64,000 bases of DNA, from contig NZ_AFUB01000053.1 of NCBI RefSeq assembly GCF_000222705.1, forward strand, positions 1-64,000, read 5' to 3'. The translations under genes were made by a program, and so were the position numbers. Within the stretch, counting starts at the first letter, position 1, and each line of letters starts with the position of its first letter. The stretch is from Streptococcus mitis bv. 2 str. SK95 (lineage in GTDB: Bacteria > Bacillota > Bacilli > Lactobacillales > Streptococcaceae). Under the pieces are notes generated by a model, which saw only the letters and a program-made list of their open reading frames with translations, ran no database searches and had not been told where the DNA came from. Positions 1-11,547 of this stretch are shown here, in pieces.

Positions 1-1
1 T

Positions 2-1267
2 ATTATTTCAATTTTGTATGAGAATCGTGTAATACTATTGTTAGCACTGACTATACCAACAATACTATTCTGGTTTTTAGACATAATTTTAAAAAAAGTT
101 AGTTATAAGAAACTGGATCCAGAGCTGTTTCCGGAATATGATTTGGATGACTATCCTTATCAAACTCATCTGGTAGAGTTTTTAAATAGTCCAGACTCTA
201 TTCATAATGTCTTCTGGTTGGATGGTTCTTGGGGGAGTGGGAAAACATTTTTTATAAAGACATTTTTTGAAAATCAAATTTATAAAAAGAAAGAAATCTA
301 TTATATTTCCTGCTTTGGGATAAAAACAAGAGAGCAAGCCGAGAAAATATTGATCAATGAAATAGAAAAACAATCCATACTTGGAAATTTGGACTTTATT
401 CCACTTGTTGGAGGAGTTTTTAAATGGTTCTTTAAAACAGTTGGAACGGATTTGATGAAGCGAGATTCTATCATTATTTTTGATGATTTTGAGCGTGTTT
501 CATATGCAGAAACTTCAGATAACCCTTCAGATTACAATGATTTATTGGGTTATATTGACTATCTTTCTGAGAATAAAAGGTTTAAAATTATTGTAATTTT
601 AAATAGTGAGGAAATTGGGTCAACAAAGGAACTTATTTATAGCAAATTTAAGCTAAATCAACATCAAATGGTATCTACAGAAGAAGTCATAGATAACATT
701 TTGAAAAAGAGTAATTTGAGAGATGATGACCTTGGGAAAATTTTATCACTAATTTATAAAATTTATTATGTAGATATAGGTGAAAGAGTTGTAGAAAATA
801 AAAATTCAAAAGTAAAAAAACCAAGTTTGAGAGAGTTCCAGAAGTCGTTAGAAGAACTTTCAAATATAACTGATAATAATGAGAAAGCAGACTACATTAT
901 CAATTGGATGAATGGTTGGGAAGAAACAGAGAGTGTACTTATGTCACTTGTGAAATATTTTGAAGAGAAACCGACAGGATTTCATGAGGGATATCTGTAT
1001 GACACCTTAGAGAGTGAACTTTATCGGTATGAGATTGATAAAGCAATTCTAAAAGAGGAGTATTCTAGTATTGCTTCGGAAAATATTATTGAAGTTATTG
1101 ATAAGAAAAAATCATATTTTAAAGAGTTGTTACATTATTTGTGGGAAAAAGGTTCGGAAATAAAAGAGTTAAGGAACTTGGTATACAAATACAATGAAAA
1201 TGACAGCCTTGAATTTGAAATTGGCAAATTACCAGAAAAAGAATTAGAATACTATAAAGCAAAATAA
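2..1267 (+). CDS. KAP-family P-loop NTPase (5' end may lie outside window)
   Basis: Membrane-associated P-loop NTPase of the KAP type. A hydrophobic helix (VILLLALTIPTILFWFLDII) opens the visible protein. It is followed by a Walker A (GSWGSGKTF, about residue 71) and a Walker B with two acidic residues (SIIIFDDFERV, about residue 152). The rest is charged and helical. The frame is open to the first base of the window and the only start seen, TTG at 14, has no convincing ribosome binding site, so the true start is probably upstream and another membrane segment may be missing. KAP NTPases are known from phage-exclusion and membrane-signalling contexts. A defence role here is inference. The gene is AT-rich compared with rny downstream. 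Confidence 0.6.
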   Translation: MISILYENRVILLLALTIPTILFWFLDIILKKVSYKKLDPELFPEYDLDDYPYQTHLVEFLNSPDSIHNVFWLDGSWGSGKTFFIKTFFENQIYKKKEIYYISCFGIKTREQAEKILINEIEKQSILGNLDFIPLVGGVFKWFFKTVGTDLMKRDSIIIFDDFERVSYAETSDNPSDYNDLLGYIDYLSENKRFKIIVILNSEEIGSTKELIYSKFKLNQHQMVSTEEVIDNILKKSNLRDDDLGKILSLIYKIYYVDIGERVVENKNSKVKKPSLREFQKSLEELSNITDNNEKADYIINWMNGWEETESVLMSLVKYFEEKPTGFHEGYLYDTLESELYRYEIDKAILKEEYSSIASENIIEVIDKKKSYFKELLHYLWEKGSEIKELRNLVYKYNENDSLEFEIGKLPEKELEYYKAK

Positions 1268-1292
1268 TTTTTCGAGTAAGACCCTCGAAAAA
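1268..1292 (+). terminator. Inverted repeat after KAP NTPase gene, possible terminator
   Basis: Nine-base perfect inverted repeat (TTTTTCGAG / CTCGAAAAA, 7-nt loop) directly after the stop codon. No clear T-run follows, so termination activity is uncertain. Confidence 0.4.
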
Positions 1293-1317
1293 TATATAGA
1301 CACTCTTCAATTTGGGT

Positions 1318-1346
1318 TTGTGAAAATCGGTTTTTTATGATAGAAT
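1318..1346 (+). promoter_or_regulatory. Promoter of rny
   Basis: TTGTGA, 17-bp spacer, TAGAAT, with an extended -10 TG one base upstream of the -10. It lies about 50 bp before the rny start. Confidence 0.6.
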
Positions 1347-1394
1347 ATTAAGGAATGTATGTCATTCGATAAACAAATTTAATGAGGTAAAAAC

Positions 1395-3008
1395 ATGGAA
1401 ATCATGACCATTGCGATTGTTGTTTTTGCCGTCATCATTGGTTTAGTCATTGGATATGTCAGCATCTCAGCTAAGATGAAATCATCTCAAGAGGCTGCAG
1501 AGTTGATGCTTCTAAATGCTGAACAAGAAGCAACTAATTTACGAGGACAAGCTGAGCGCGAAGCGGATTTATTACTAAATGAAGCTAAGAGCGAAAGCAA
1601 GTCTCTTAAAAAAGAAGCACTATTGGAGGCCAAAGAGGAAGCCAGAAAATACCGTGAAGAAGTGGACGCTGAATTTAAGTCAGAACGTCAGGAACTCAAG
1701 CAAATTGAAAGTCGTTTGACGGAGAGAGCTACGAGTCTTGACCGCAAAGACGACAATTTGACGAACAAAGAAAAGACACTTGAACAAAAAGAACAAAGTA
1801 TTTCTGATAGAGCAAAAAACCTTGATGCACGTGAAGAGCAATTAGAGGAAGTCGAAAGACAAAAAGAAGCTGAACTTGAACGTATCGGTTCCCTTTCCCA
1901 AGCTGAGGCTCGAGATATTATCTTGGCTCAAACAGAGGAAAACTTGACCAAGGAAATTGCTAGTCGCATTCGTGAGGCTGAGCAGGAAGTCAAGGAACGT
2001 TCAGACAAGATTGCTAAAGATATCTTGGTTCAGGCCATGCAGCGTATTGCTGGTGATTATGTAGCAGAGTCAACAAACTCGACAGTTCACCTGCCAGATG
2101 ATACTATGAAGGGTCGCATTATCGGACGCGAAGGTCGAAATATTCGTACCTTTGAAAGTTTGACAGGGGTCGATGTGATTATCGACGATACACCGGAAGT
2201 GGTGACCTTGTCAGGATTTGATCCGATTCGTCGTGAGATTGCGCGCATGACCATGGAAATGTTGCTCAAGGATGGCCGTATCCACCCAGCTCGTATCGAG
2301 GAGTTGGTGGAGAAAAACCGTCAGGAGATTGACAATAAAATCCGTGAATATGGTGAGGCTGCTGCCTATGAGATTGGTGCGCCAAACCTTCATCCAGACT
2401 TAATGAAGATCATGGGACGCTTGCAGTTCCGTACTTCATATGGACAAAATGTCTTGCGTCATTCGATTGAGGTTGCTAAGTTATCTGGTATCATCGCCAG
2501 TGAACTTGGTGAAAATGCAGCTCTTGCCCGTCGTGCTGGATTCCTTCATGACATCGGGAAAGCTATTGACCGCGAGGTTGAAGGTAGCCACGTTGAGATT
2601 GGTACGGAGTTGGCACGCAAGTACAAGGAACACCCAGTTGTGGTGAATACTATTGCTAGCCACCACGGCGATGTGGAAGCCGAAAGCGTCATTGCAGTGA
2701 TCGTTGCTGCAGCAGATGCCTTGAGTGCAGCACGTCCAGGTGCTCGTAGCGAGTCTCTTGAAAGCTATATCAAGCGTCTCCATGATTTGGAAGAAATTGC
2801 CAATGGCTTTGAAGGAGTGCAAAATAGCTTTGCCCTTCAAGCAGGTCGTGAAATCCGTATCATGGTTAATCCAGGACAAATCAAAGACGACAAAGTCACA
2901 ATCTTGGCTCACAAAGTTCGTGAGAAAATTGAAAATAATCTCGATTACCCAGGAAATATCAAGGTAACCGTGATCCGCGAACTTCGTGCAGTAGATTATG
3001 CTAAATAA
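1395..3008 (+). CDS. rny: Ribonuclease Y
   Basis: Membrane-anchored endoribonuclease that starts mRNA decay in Firmicutes. The 537-aa protein has the full family layout: an N-terminal transmembrane helix (about 5-25), a long Glu/Lys-rich coiled coil (about 30-210), a KH domain with [12 protein letters not shown] (about 237-248), and an HD phosphohydrolase domain with HDIGKAID (about 386) and conserved SHHGD. The start at 1395 has GAGGT eight bases upstream and its own extended -10 promoter. A terminator follows, so it is monocistronic. Identity is secure from domain order and length. Confidence 0.97.
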   Translation: MEIMTIAIVVFAVIIGLVIGYVSISAKMKSSQEAAELMLLNAEQEATNLRGQAEREADLLLNEAKSESKSLKKEALLEAKEEARKYREEVDAEFKSERQELKQIESRLTERATSLDRKDDNLTNKEKTLEQKEQSISDRAKNLDAREEQLEEVERQKEAELERIGSLSQAEARDIILAQTEENLTKEIASRIREAEQEVKERSDKIAKDILVQAMQRIAGDYVAESTNSTVHLPDDTMKGRIIGREGRNIRTFESLTGVDVIIDDTPEVVTLSGFDPIRREIARMTMEMLLKDGRIHPARIEELVEKNRQEIDNKIREYGEAAAYEIGAPNLHPDLMKIMGRLQFRTSYGQNVLRHSIEVAKLSGIIASELGENAALARRAGFLHDIGKAIDREVEGSHVEIGTELARKYKEHPVVVNTIASHHGDVEAESVIAVIVAAADALSAARPGARSESLESYIKRLHDLEEIANGFEGVQNSFALQAGREIRIMVNPGQIKDDKVTILAHKVREKIENNLDYPGNIKVTVIRELRAVDYAK

Positions 3009-3012
3009 ATAA

Positions 3013-3043
3013 GAAAGAGCAGTTGAAAAATTACTGCTTTTTT
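3013..3043 (+). terminator. rny terminator
   Basis: Six-base stem AGCAGT/ACTGCT followed by TTTTT, directly after the rny stop. Confidence 0.7.
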
Positions 3044-3051
3044 GTTACACT
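3023..3051 (+). promoter_or_regulatory. Promoter of gmk operon, embedded in rny terminator
   Basis: TTGAAA (5 of 6), 17-bp spacer, TACACT. The -35 lies in the terminator loop of rny. The predicted transcript has a leader of about 85 nt that contains a small ACTGA/TCAGT hairpin. Confidence 0.6.
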
Positions 3052-3085
3052 AGATAGAAAGACTGTAGAAGGATAACTGACGTGA

Positions 3086-3769
<684 letters not shown>

Positions 3770-3793
3770 ACTATAGGAAACAGGTACAAGCAA

Positions 3794-4108
3794 ATGATGT
3801 TAAAACCCTCTATCGATACCTTGCTGGACAAGGTACCATCAAAATATTCACTCGTAATCTTGGAAGCAAAGCGTGCCCACGAACTAGAAGCAGGCGCGCC
3901 AGCAACTCAAGAGTTTAAGTCTGAAAAATCAACTCTTCGTGCTTTAGAAGAAATCGAGTCTGGAAACGTTACGATTCACCCAGATCCAGAAGGAAAACGT
4001 GAAGCGGTTCGTCTCCGTATCGAAGAAGAAAAACGCCGCAGAGAAGAAGAAGAAAAGAAAATTAAAGAGCAAATCGCTAAAGAAAAAGAAGATGGTGAAA
4101 AAATTTAA
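3794..4108 (+). CDS. rpoZ: RNA polymerase omega subunit
   Basis: Small RNA polymerase assembly subunit, 104 aa. The N-terminal [20 protein letters not shown] and the KRAHEL segment are the conserved omega core. The C-terminal third is a highly charged Lys/Glu helix, as in streptococcal homologues. Two adjacent ATG codons (3794 and 3797) are possible starts. It sits 24 bp after gmk, a standard pairing in Firmicutes. Confidence 0.95.
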   Translation: MMLKPSIDTLLDKVPSKYSLVILEAKRAHELEAGAPATQEFKSEKSTLRALEEIESGNVTIHPDPEGKREAVRLRIEEEKRRREEEEKKIKEQIAKEKEDGEKI

Positions 4109-4173
4109 GGTTGGGGGGACTCAATCTTATTTTTTCTATTGCAAGAATTTACTGACAAGAAGGAGGTGAGAAG

Positions 4174-6570
4174 ATGGCGATCGCAAAGATTATCGTGGAT
4201 GTTCCCCTAATGCAGACGGACCAGCCCTACAGTTACAAGGTCCCTGAGGAATTTATAGACATGCTGGAAGTCGGTATGCGGGTCCATGTCCCCTTCGGCA
4301 AGGGCAATCGTTTAATCCAAGGAATTGTGTTGGGCTTGGAGTTCCAGTCGGATGAAGAAGTGGCTGATCAGGACTTGAAAGAGATTGCAGAGGTGCTAGA
4401 CTTTTCTCCTGTCTTGACTCAAGAGCAACTCTGGCTAGCTGAGGAGCTACGAAAGTCCGTCTTTTCTTACAAAATCTCCATCCTAAAAGCCATGCTACCG
4501 GGATTTTTAAATTCCAGTTATGATAAGATTCTCTATCCTCTGGAAGGTTTGAGTCGGCAAGACAAAGAGCGCTTGTTTGGTTCAGAAGATTCGCTAGCCT
4601 TTTCTTCTCTAGACTTGGCCAAGCAGGCTGAGATGATGCGTTTGACTAGGAAAGGTCTGCTCCGCTTAGAATACCAGGCAGTCGATCAAAAGAAGGTCAA
4701 GACCCAGTCTTGGTATGAGATCCATGTTGAGCAGTTAGAAGGTATTGAGATTTCTGCGCGTGCTAAGAAAAAGGCAGAACTGAGAGACTATCTGCTGTCT
4801 CATCCTGAAAGTGCGCCTCTGGCTAGTTTGTTAGAATCCTACTCGCGGGAGCAAGTCAATTTCTTTGTGGAGCAAGGTGCTGTGTCCATAGTCCAAAAGG
4901 AAGTGCAACGTTCAGCTGCTTATTTCGAAGGCATTGAAGCCAGCCAACCTTTGGAATTGAATTCTGAACAAAGACAGGCGCGTGATGCCGTTGTCAGTGC
5001 TATTGGCAGTCAACAACCTCCCTTCCTCCTTCAAGGGATTACAGGAAGTGGGAAAACTGAGGTTTACTTGCAGATTATCCAAGGAGCCTTGGACAAGGGT
5101 AAGACGGCTATTTTGCTGGTACCTGAGATTTCTCTGACGCCACAAATGACGGAGCGTTTCATTGCTCGTTTTGGCGAGAAAGTGGCCATTCTTCACTCAG
5201 GCCTGTCCAATGGTGAAAAGTACGACGAATGGCGCAAGGTCGAGCGTGGAGATGCTCAAGTTGTTGTTGGAGCCAGATCGGCCATCTTTGCTCCTCTGAA
5301 AAATCTCGGTGTCATCATTATCGATGAAGAGCATGAAGCTAGCTACAAGCAAGACAGCAATCCCCGTTATCATGCTAGAGAGGTCGCCATTTTACGAGCC
5401 CAGTACAATCAAGCAGCCCTGGTCCTTGGTTCGGCAACACCGAGCTTAGAAAGCCGTGCGCGGGCTGGAAAAGGTGTCTATCAACACTTACGTCTGACCC
5501 AACGGGCCAATCCTTTAGCCACCATTCCTGAGGTTCAAGTGATTGACTTTCGTGACTATATCGGGCAGAATGAGACGTCAAACTTTACCCCTCCTTTGCT
5601 AGAAGCTATCCAAGACCGTCTGGATAAAAAAGAGCAGGTAGTCCTCATGCTCAACCGTCGGGGTTATTCTAGCTTTGTTATGTGTCGGGAGTGTGGGACG
5701 GTGGATAGTTGTCCCAACTGTGACATTTCCTTGACTCTCCACATGGATACCAAGACCATGAACTGCCATTATTGTGGCTTTTCGAAGGGAATTCCTCATG
5801 TCTGTCCCAACTGTCAGAGCCGCAGCATTCGTTACTATGGGACAGGGACACAGAAGGCTTATGACGAGCTAGCAGAACTCTTTCCTCAGGCACACATTTT
5901 GCGGATGGATGTGGATACGACTCGAAAGAAAGGCAGTCACCAAGCTCTTCTTGACCAGTTTGGGCGAGGGGAAGCAGATATCTTGTTGGGAACTCAGATG
6001 ATTGCTAAGGGCTTGGATTTTCCCAATGTGACCCTAGTCGGAGTGCTCAATGCGGATACGGCCCTAAACTTGCCTGATTTCCGTTCTTCTGAGAGAACCT
6101 TCCAACTCTTAACTCAGGTGGCAGGTCGGGCAGGTCGGGCAGAAAAAGCTGGGCAGGTCTTGATCCAGTCTTACAATCCAGAGCATTATGCCATTCGTTT
6201 TGCTAAAGACCAAGACTATGAAGGCTTTTATGCCTATGAAATGGGTATCAGGCGCCAACTCGGCTACCCGCCTTATTATTTCACGATTGGGATTACCCTC
6301 TCTCACAAGAAAGAAGAAGAGGTTGTCAAACGTGCCTATGAAGTCATGGGAATTTTGCGCTCAGGTTTATCGGAAACTAGTAAAATCCTTGGACCAACGC
6401 CAAAACCCATCGCCCGTACTCACAACCTTTATCATTACCAGATTTTGATTAAATACCGTTTAGAAGATGAGCTGGGACCAACTCTGAATCATGTCTTGGC
6501 TCTTACTCAAGAACGGGAAAATAGCGAGCTTCGTCTCAGTATTGACCATGAGCCGCAACAATTTTTATAA
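4174..6570 (+). CDS. priA: Primosomal protein N' (replication restart helicase PriA)
   Basis: 3'-5' DNA helicase that reloads the replisome at stalled forks. The 798-aa protein has an N-terminal DNA-binding domain (about 1-110), Walker A GITGSGKTEVY (about 287), the DEEH box IIDEEHEASYKQ, and GSATPSLES. The PriA zinc-binding cluster has paired cysteines (CRECGTVDSCPNCD, CHYCGF, CPNC), and motif VI is QVAGRAGRAEK. A strong AAGGAGGTG ribosome binding site precedes ATG 4174. Confidence 0.97.
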   Translation: MAIAKIIVDVPLMQTDQPYSYKVPEEFIDMLEVGMRVHVPFGKGNRLIQGIVLGLEFQSDEEVADQDLKEIAEVLDFSPVLTQEQLWLAEELRKSVFSYKISILKAMLPGFLNSSYDKILYPLEGLSRQDKERLFGSEDSLAFSSLDLAKQAEMMRLTRKGLLRLEYQAVDQKKVKTQSWYEIHVEQLEGIEISARAKKKAELRDYLLSHPESAPLASLLESYSREQVNFFVEQGAVSIVQKEVQRSAAYFEGIEASQPLELNSEQRQARDAVVSAIGSQQPPFLLQGITGSGKTEVYLQIIQGALDKGKTAILLVPEISLTPQMTERFIARFGEKVAILHSGLSNGEKYDEWRKVERGDAQVVVGARSAIFAPLKNLGVIIIDEEHEASYKQDSNPRYHAREVAILRAQYNQAALVLGSATPSLESRARAGKGVYQHLRLTQRANPLATIPEVQVIDFRDYIGQNETSNFTPPLLEAIQDRLDKKEQVVLMLNRRGYSSFVMCRECGTVDSCPNCDISLTLHMDTKTMNCHYCGFSKGIPHVCPNCQSRSIRYYGTGTQKAYDELAELFPQAHILRMDVDTTRKKGSHQALLDQFGRGEADILLGTQMIAKGLDFPNVTLVGVLNADTALNLPDFRSSERTFQLLTQVAGRAGRAEKAGQVLIQSYNPEHYAIRFAKDQDYEGFYAYEMGIRRQLGYPPYYFTIGITLSHKKEEEVVKRAYEVMGILRSGLSETSKILGPTPKPIARTHNLYHYQILIKYRLEDELGPTLNHVLALTQERENSELRLSIDHEPQQFL

Positions 6571-6582
6571 GAAGGAGAAGAA

Positions 6583-7518
6583 ATGACAAAACTAATCTTT
6601 ATGGGAACTCCCGATTTTTCAGCGACAGTTTTGAAGGGGTTGTTATCAGATGATCGTTACGAGATTCTAGCTGTTGTGACCCAGCCAGACCGCGCTGTCG
6701 GTCGTAAAAAAGTAATCCAAGAAACCCCAGTCAAGCAGGCTGCCAAAGAAGCTGGCCTTCCTATCTACCAGCCTGAAAAATTATCTGGAAGTCCAGAGAT
6801 GGAAGCCATTATGAAGCTAGGAGCGGATGGGATTGTGACTGCTGCTTTTGGGCAATTTCTCCCAAGTAAACTCCTTGATAGCATGGACTTTGCGGTCAAC
6901 GTTCACGCCTCCCTTCTTCCAAAACACCGTGGTGGCGCCCCCATTCACTATGCCTTGATTCAAGGGGATGAGGAAGCTGGTGTGACCATTATGGAGATGG
7001 TCAAGGAAATGGATGCAGGGGATATGATTTCTCGTCGCAGTATTCCTATCACAGATGAGGACAATGTCGGCACCTTATTTGAGAAATTAGCGATTGTTGG
7101 TCGTGACTTGCTTTTGGACACCCTTCCTGGCTATATTGCTGGGGAGATCAAACCTGTGCCTCAGGATCCAAGCCAAGTCACTTTCTCGCCAAATATCAAG
7201 CCAGAAGAAGAAAAACTGGATTGGAACAAAACTAACCGTCAACTTTTTAACCAAATCCGAGGGATGAATCCATGGCCTGTTGCCCATACTTTTCTCAAGG
7301 GAGACCGCTTTAAGATCTATGAAGCCCTACCTGTAGAAGGTCAGGGAGCTCCAGGCGAGATCCTCTCAATTGGCAAGAAGGAATTGATTGTCGCTACGGC
7401 AGAAGGGGCTCTGTCTCTCAAGCAAGTGCAGCCAGCTGGGAAGCCTAAGATGGACATTACTTCCTTCCTCAACGGAGTTGGACGGACATTGACTGTAGGA
7501 GAGCGATTTGGTGACTAA
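6583..7518 (+). CDS. fmt: Methionyl-tRNA formyltransferase
   Basis: Formylates initiator Met-tRNA. The 311-aa length matches the family. The N-terminal [17 protein letters not shown], the catalytic region [20 protein letters not shown] and the C-terminal tRNA-binding domain ([14 protein letters not shown]) are diagnostic. It is 12 bp downstream of priA with an AGGAG ribosome binding site, and its last bases overlap the start of rsmB, so the two are translationally coupled. Confidence 0.97.
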   Translation: MTKLIFMGTPDFSATVLKGLLSDDRYEILAVVTQPDRAVGRKKVIQETPVKQAAKEAGLPIYQPEKLSGSPEMEAIMKLGADGIVTAAFGQFLPSKLLDSMDFAVNVHASLLPKHRGGAPIHYALIQGDEEAGVTIMEMVKEMDAGDMISRRSIPITDEDNVGTLFEKLAIVGRDLLLDTLPGYIAGEIKPVPQDPSQVTFSPNIKPEEEKLDWNKTNRQLFNQIRGMNPWPVAHTFLKGDRFKIYEALPVEGQGAPGEILSIGKKELIVATAEGALSLKQVQPAGKPKMDITSFLNGVGRTLTVGERFGD

Positions 7519-8824
7519 AGTAGAAACGGCTAGAAGTCTAGCCCTAGCAGTATTAGAGGATGTTTTGGTTAACCAAGCATACTCAAATATTGCCTTAAAC
7601 AAACACCTCAAGGGGAGTCAACTCTCGGCAGCGGACAAGGGCTTGGTAACTGAGATTGTCTACGGAACGGTAGCACGTAAACTGACTCTGGAATGGTACC
7701 TGTCCCACTTTATCGAAGACCGGGATAAGCTAGATAACTGGCTCTATATCCTGCTCCTTCTGAGCGCCTACCAACTTCGGTATCTGGATAAGGTTCCTAA
7801 TCACGCTGTAGTCAATGAAGCTGTGGAAATAGCCAAAGTCCGTAAAAAAGGCAGTGAAAAATTGGTCAACGCCGTCCTTCGTCGTATCTTGCGAGAAGGG
7901 TGGCCAGACATTGACAGTATTAAACGCAAAAACAAGCGTGATTCCATTGCCTATTCTCTCCCAGTTTGGCTAGTATCTAAGCTCAAGGAAGAATACGGCG
8001 AAGAGCGAGCGCAAGCTATTTTTGAAAGTCTCTTGGTGCGCAACAAAGCGAGTATCCGGGTGACCGACTTGAGTCGAAAAGAGGAAATCAAAGCTTTGTT
8101 AGAGGCGACTGATTCTCTCTTGGCAACCACTGGTCTGGTCAAGGAGCAAGGTCACTTTGCAGGCCATGATTTGTTCGCAGAAGGAGCCATTACCATACAA
8201 GACGAGTCCAGTCAATTGGTTGCTCCGACCCTTCGTCTACAAGGTGATGAGCAGGTACTGGATGCCTGTGCCGCTCCTGGCGGAAAAACAGTCCATATGG
8301 CCTCTTACCTCACATCGGGTAAGGTGACGGCTTTGGACCTTTATGATCACAAGTTGGACTTGATCCAAGAAAACGCCCAACGTTTGGGGGTAGCAGATCG
8401 AGTGCAAACGCAAAAATTGGACGCCAGAAAAGTTCATGAGTTTTTCGATCGTGACTCGTTTGACAAGATTTTAGTAGATGCTCCTTGTTCTGGGATTGGA
8501 CTCTTGCGCCGAAAACCGGATATCAAATACAATAAAGAAATGGCGGATTTCGCATCATTACAGCAAATTCAGCTGGAAATACTAGGTAGTGTTTGTCAAA
8601 CCTTACGAAAAGGTGGTATAATAACGTATAGTACCTGCACTATCGTCTCAGAGGAAAACTTTCAAGTCGTTCAGGCATTTTTAGAAAGTCACCCCGAGTT
8701 CGAGCAGGTTAAACTAGAACACGAATGCAAGGATATTTTGAAGGATGGCTGTATCTTGATTACTCCTGAACTATACGGAAGTGATGGATTCTTTATCAGC
8801 CAATTCCGCAAGATATCAGATTAG
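7511..8824 (+). CDS. rsmB: 16S rRNA m5C967 methyltransferase
   Basis: S-adenosylmethionine-dependent RNA cytosine methyltransferase (also sunL). It has an N-terminal NusB-like domain (about 1-150) followed by a Rossmann methyltransferase with the SAM motif [14 protein letters not shown], the motif IV cysteine in VDAPCSGIG, and the second catalytic cysteine in STCTI. GTG 7511 is preferred over the in-frame TTG at 7508 because AGGAGA lies at better spacing. It overlaps fmt by 8 bp. Confidence 0.93.
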   Translation: MTKVETARSLALAVLEDVLVNQAYSNIALNKHLKGSQLSAADKGLVTEIVYGTVARKLTLEWYLSHFIEDRDKLDNWLYILLLLSAYQLRYLDKVPNHAVVNEAVEIAKVRKKGSEKLVNAVLRRILREGWPDIDSIKRKNKRDSIAYSLPVWLVSKLKEEYGEERAQAIFESLLVRNKASIRVTDLSRKEEIKALLEATDSLLATTGLVKEQGHFAGHDLFAEGAITIQDESSQLVAPTLRLQGDEQVLDACAAPGGKTVHMASYLTSGKVTALDLYDHKLDLIQENAQRLGVADRVQTQKLDARKVHEFFDRDSFDKILVDAPCSGIGLLRRKPDIKYNKEMADFASLQQIQLEILGSVCQTLRKGGIITYSTCTIVSEENFQVVQAFLESHPEFEQVKLEHECKDILKDGCILITPELYGSDGFFISQFRKISD

Positions 8825-8839
8825 GAAGGAACTGACACA

Positions 8840-9580
8840 ATGGAAATAGCATTATTAACAGATGTTGGTCAGAAACGAACAAATAACCAAGACTATGTCA
8901 ATCACTTTGTCAACCGAGCAGGGCGCACCATGATCCTCTTGGCTGATGGGATGGGAGGCCACCGTGCAGGCAATATCGCTAGTGAGATGGCGGTGACAGA
9001 TCTGGGCGTGGCTTGGGTTGATACCCAAATCGACACCGTCAATGAGATCCGTGAATGGTTTGCCCACTATCTGGAACTTGAAAATCAAAAAATTCATCAG
9101 ATGGGGAAAGACGAAGCCTATAAGGGGATGGGAACAACGCTTGAAGCAGTAGCCATTATTGGAAATCAAGCTATTTATGCCCATATTGGTGATTCTCGTA
9201 TTGGTTTGATCCGTGGTGAAGATTATCGCCAGCTCACAAGTGATCATTCTTTGGTTAATGCTCTGCTAAAGGCTGGCCAGCTAACTCCAGAGGAGGCAGA
9301 AGTTCATCCGCAGAAAAATATCATTACCCAATCCATTGGGCAAAAAGATGAAATTCAACCAGATTTTGGCATGGTTAGCCTAGAGCCAGGAGACTACCTC
9401 TTGCTCAACAGTGACGGCTTGACCAATATGATCTCAGGAAGCGATATCTACGATATTGTAACGAGTGATATTTCCTTGGCAGACAAGGCGGCAACTTTGA
9501 TTCGTTTTGCCAACAATGCAGGTGGTTTAGACAATATCACCGTTGCCCTTGTTCACATGAATGAGGAGGAAGTAGAATGA
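8840..9580 (+). CDS. phpP: PP2C-type Ser/Thr protein phosphatase
   Basis: Metal-dependent phosphatase that reverses phosphorylation by the downstream kinase. The 246-aa protein shows the PP2C signature: [12 protein letters not shown] near the N-terminus, [11 protein letters not shown] (metal-binding Asp and Gly), [18 protein letters not shown] and the late SDGLTNM and DNITVALV acidic sites. Its stop codon overlaps the kinase start (ATGA), the usual cotranscribed phosphatase/kinase pair of Gram-positive cocci (Stp1/PrpC family). Confidence 0.95.
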   Translation: MEIALLTDVGQKRTNNQDYVNHFVNRAGRTMILLADGMGGHRAGNIASEMAVTDLGVAWVDTQIDTVNEIREWFAHYLELENQKIHQMGKDEAYKGMGTTLEAVAIIGNQAIYAHIGDSRIGLIRGEDYRQLTSDHSLVNALLKAGQLTPEEAEVHPQKNIITQSIGQKDEIQPDFGMVSLEPGDYLLLNSDGLTNMISGSDIYDIVTSDISLADKAATLIRFANNAGGLDNITVALVHMNEEEVE

Positions 9581-11460
9581 TCCAGATCGGCAAGATTTTT
9601 GCCGGACGATATCGGATTGTCAAACAGATTGGTCGAGGAGGCATGGCGGATGTTTACTTGGCCAAGGATTTGATCCTAGACGGGGAAGAAGTGGCAGTTA
9701 AGGTCCTGAGGACTAACTATCAGACAGATCCGATTGCTGTGGCACGTTTTCAACGTGAAGCGAGAGCCATGGCGGATCTGGATCATCCCCATATCGTTCG
9801 AATAACAGATATCGGTGAGGAAGACGGTCAGCAGTATCTAGCTATGGAGTATGTGGCAGGGCTTGACCTCAAACGTTATATCAAAGAACACTCCCCTCTC
9901 TCAAATGAAGAAGCCGTCCGTATTATGGGACAGATTCTCTTGGCGATGCGTCTGGCGCATACGAGAGGGATTATCCACCGAGATTTGAAACCTCAAAATA
10001 TCCTCTTGACACCAGATGGAACTGCCAAAGTTACAGACTTTGGGATTGCCGTGGCCTTTGCAGAGACCAGTCTGACACAGACCAATTCCATGCTCGGTTC
10101 AGTCCACTATCTCTCACCTGAGCAGGCTCGTGGTTCCAAGGCAACTGTGCAGAGTGACATCTATGCTATGGGGATTATTTTCTATGAAATGTTGACTGGA
10201 CATATCCCTTATGATGGGGATAGTGCAGTGACTATTGCCCTCCAGCATTTCCAAAAACCACTTCCATCTGTTATTGCTGAGAATCCAGCAGTACCACAAG
10301 CTTTGGAAAATGTCGTTATCAAGGCAACGGCCAAGAAATTGACAGATCGCTACCAGTCTGTATCAGAAATGTATGTGGACTTGTCGAGTTGTTTGTCTCA
10401 CAATCGTAGAAGAGAACCAAAGCTAGTCTTTGATGAGGCAAGCAAGGTTGATACCAAGACCTTGCCTAAAGTTCCACAAAGCACTCTAACCTCTATTCCG
10501 AAGGCTAAGCCACAATTAGAGCGACCTCAATCAAAAGAGCAGACTCAGCAGGTGGTAGATGAAGCACCAGTACCAAAACCAGCTAAAAAACGGAAGTTTA
10601 AAGCTCGCTACATGATTTTACTGGCCAGTGCCTTGCTAGTTGCAGCCTCTTTGATTTGGATCTTCTCCCGAACTCCGGCGACTATTGCTATTCCAAATGT
10701 ATCGGGACAGACAGTAGCAGAGGCAAAAGAAGCCCTTAAAAAGGCTAATTTTGAAGTAGGTGAAGAAAAAACAGAGGCCAGTGAGACAGTAGCCGAAGGT
10801 CGCGTCATTCGAACAGACCCAGAAGCTGGAAGTGGTCGAAAAGAAGGAAGCAAAGTAAATCTAATCGTGTCTTCAGGTAAGCAATCCTTCCAACTAAGTA
10901 ACTATGTAGGACGTAAGTCCTCGGATGTTGTCGCAGAGCTCAAAGAGAAAAAGGTTCCAGAAAATCTTATCAAGATTGAGGAAGAGGAATCTAGCGAAAG
11001 CGATCCAGGAACAGTCATTAGGCAAACCCCAGCTGCAGGAAGTACTTACGATCTCACGAAAGCCAGCACGATTACCCTAACAGTTGCTAAGAAGGTGACC
11101 AGTGTTTCGATGCCAAGTTACATTGGTTCAAGTCTCGAATTTACTAAGAACAATTTGACTCAGATTGTAGGTGTAAAAGAAGCTAATATCGAAGTTGTGG
11201 AAGTATCGACTGCTCCTGAAGGAACTACTGCAGGAACAGTTGTTAGTCAGGACCCTAAACCTGGAGAAAAGGTAGATCTCAATAAAACACGTGTTAAGAT
11301 TTCTATTTATAAACCAAAACCACTTCCTTCTTCATCAAGTTCGTCTCAACACGGAAATCCAGGAACAGACACGACGCCTTCACAGAGTAACAATCAAGGT
11401 AGCAACCCTACAACGGATTCTTCAGATGGCAGTAGAACGTCAAGTAATGAACGAAATTAA
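9577..11460 (+). CDS. stkP: Ser/Thr protein kinase with three PASTA repeats
   Basis: Membrane kinase coordinating cell-wall synthesis and division. Cytoplasmic Hanks kinase domain (about 10-270): [17 protein letters not shown] lysine, [11 protein letters not shown] and SPEQARG. A juxtamembrane linker is followed by one transmembrane helix (about 345-364) and extracellular PASTA repeats at about 367-434, 436-503 and 506-580. The last 45 residues are a Ser/Thr/Asn-rich tail with a run of serines. The Streptococcus pneumoniae homologue has four PASTA repeats, so the fourth is replaced here. Kinase identity is secure; the tail's role is unknown. Confidence 0.96.
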   Translation: MIQIGKIFAGRYRIVKQIGRGGMADVYLAKDLILDGEEVAVKVLRTNYQTDPIAVARFQREARAMADLDHPHIVRITDIGEEDGQQYLAMEYVAGLDLKRYIKEHSPLSNEEAVRIMGQILLAMRLAHTRGIIHRDLKPQNILLTPDGTAKVTDFGIAVAFAETSLTQTNSMLGSVHYLSPEQARGSKATVQSDIYAMGIIFYEMLTGHIPYDGDSAVTIALQHFQKPLPSVIAENPAVPQALENVVIKATAKKLTDRYQSVSEMYVDLSSCLSHNRRREPKLVFDEASKVDTKTLPKVPQSTLTSIPKAKPQLERPQSKEQTQQVVDEAPVPKPAKKRKFKARYMILLASALLVAASLIWIFSRTPATIAIPNVSGQTVAEAKEALKKANFEVGEEKTEASETVAEGRVIRTDPEAGSGRKEGSKVNLIVSSGKQSFQLSNYVGRKSSDVVAELKEKKVPENLIKIEEEESSESDPGTVIRQTPAAGSTYDLTKASTITLTVAKKVTSVSMPSYIGSSLEFTKNNLTQIVGVKEANIEVVEVSTAPEGTTAGTVVSQDPKPGEKVDLNKTRVKISIYKPKPLPSSSSSSQHGNPGTDTTPSQSNNQGSNPTTDSSDGSRTSSNERN

Positions 11461-11463
11461 CCC

Positions 11464-11499
11464 AATCTTTGTCATGAAATCATGACAAAGATTTTTTTT
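11464..11499 (+). terminator. phpP-stkP operon terminator
   Basis: Perfect 14-bp stem AATCTTTGTCATGA / TCATGACAAAGATT with a minimal loop, then a run of T. Very strong intrinsic terminator. Confidence 0.93.
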
Positions 11500-11511
11500 C
11501 ATGAACTTTTG

Positions 11512-11520
11512 TGATAGAAT
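11512..11520 (+). promoter_or_regulatory. Extended -10 promoter of the ThrE-type exporter pair
   Basis: TGATAGAAT (TG, one base, TAGAAT) 27 bp before the start codon. No good -35 is present, as expected for an extended -10 promoter. Confidence 0.55.
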
Positions 11521-11547
11521 AAAGGGAGTAGAAAATAGGAGTAGAAA

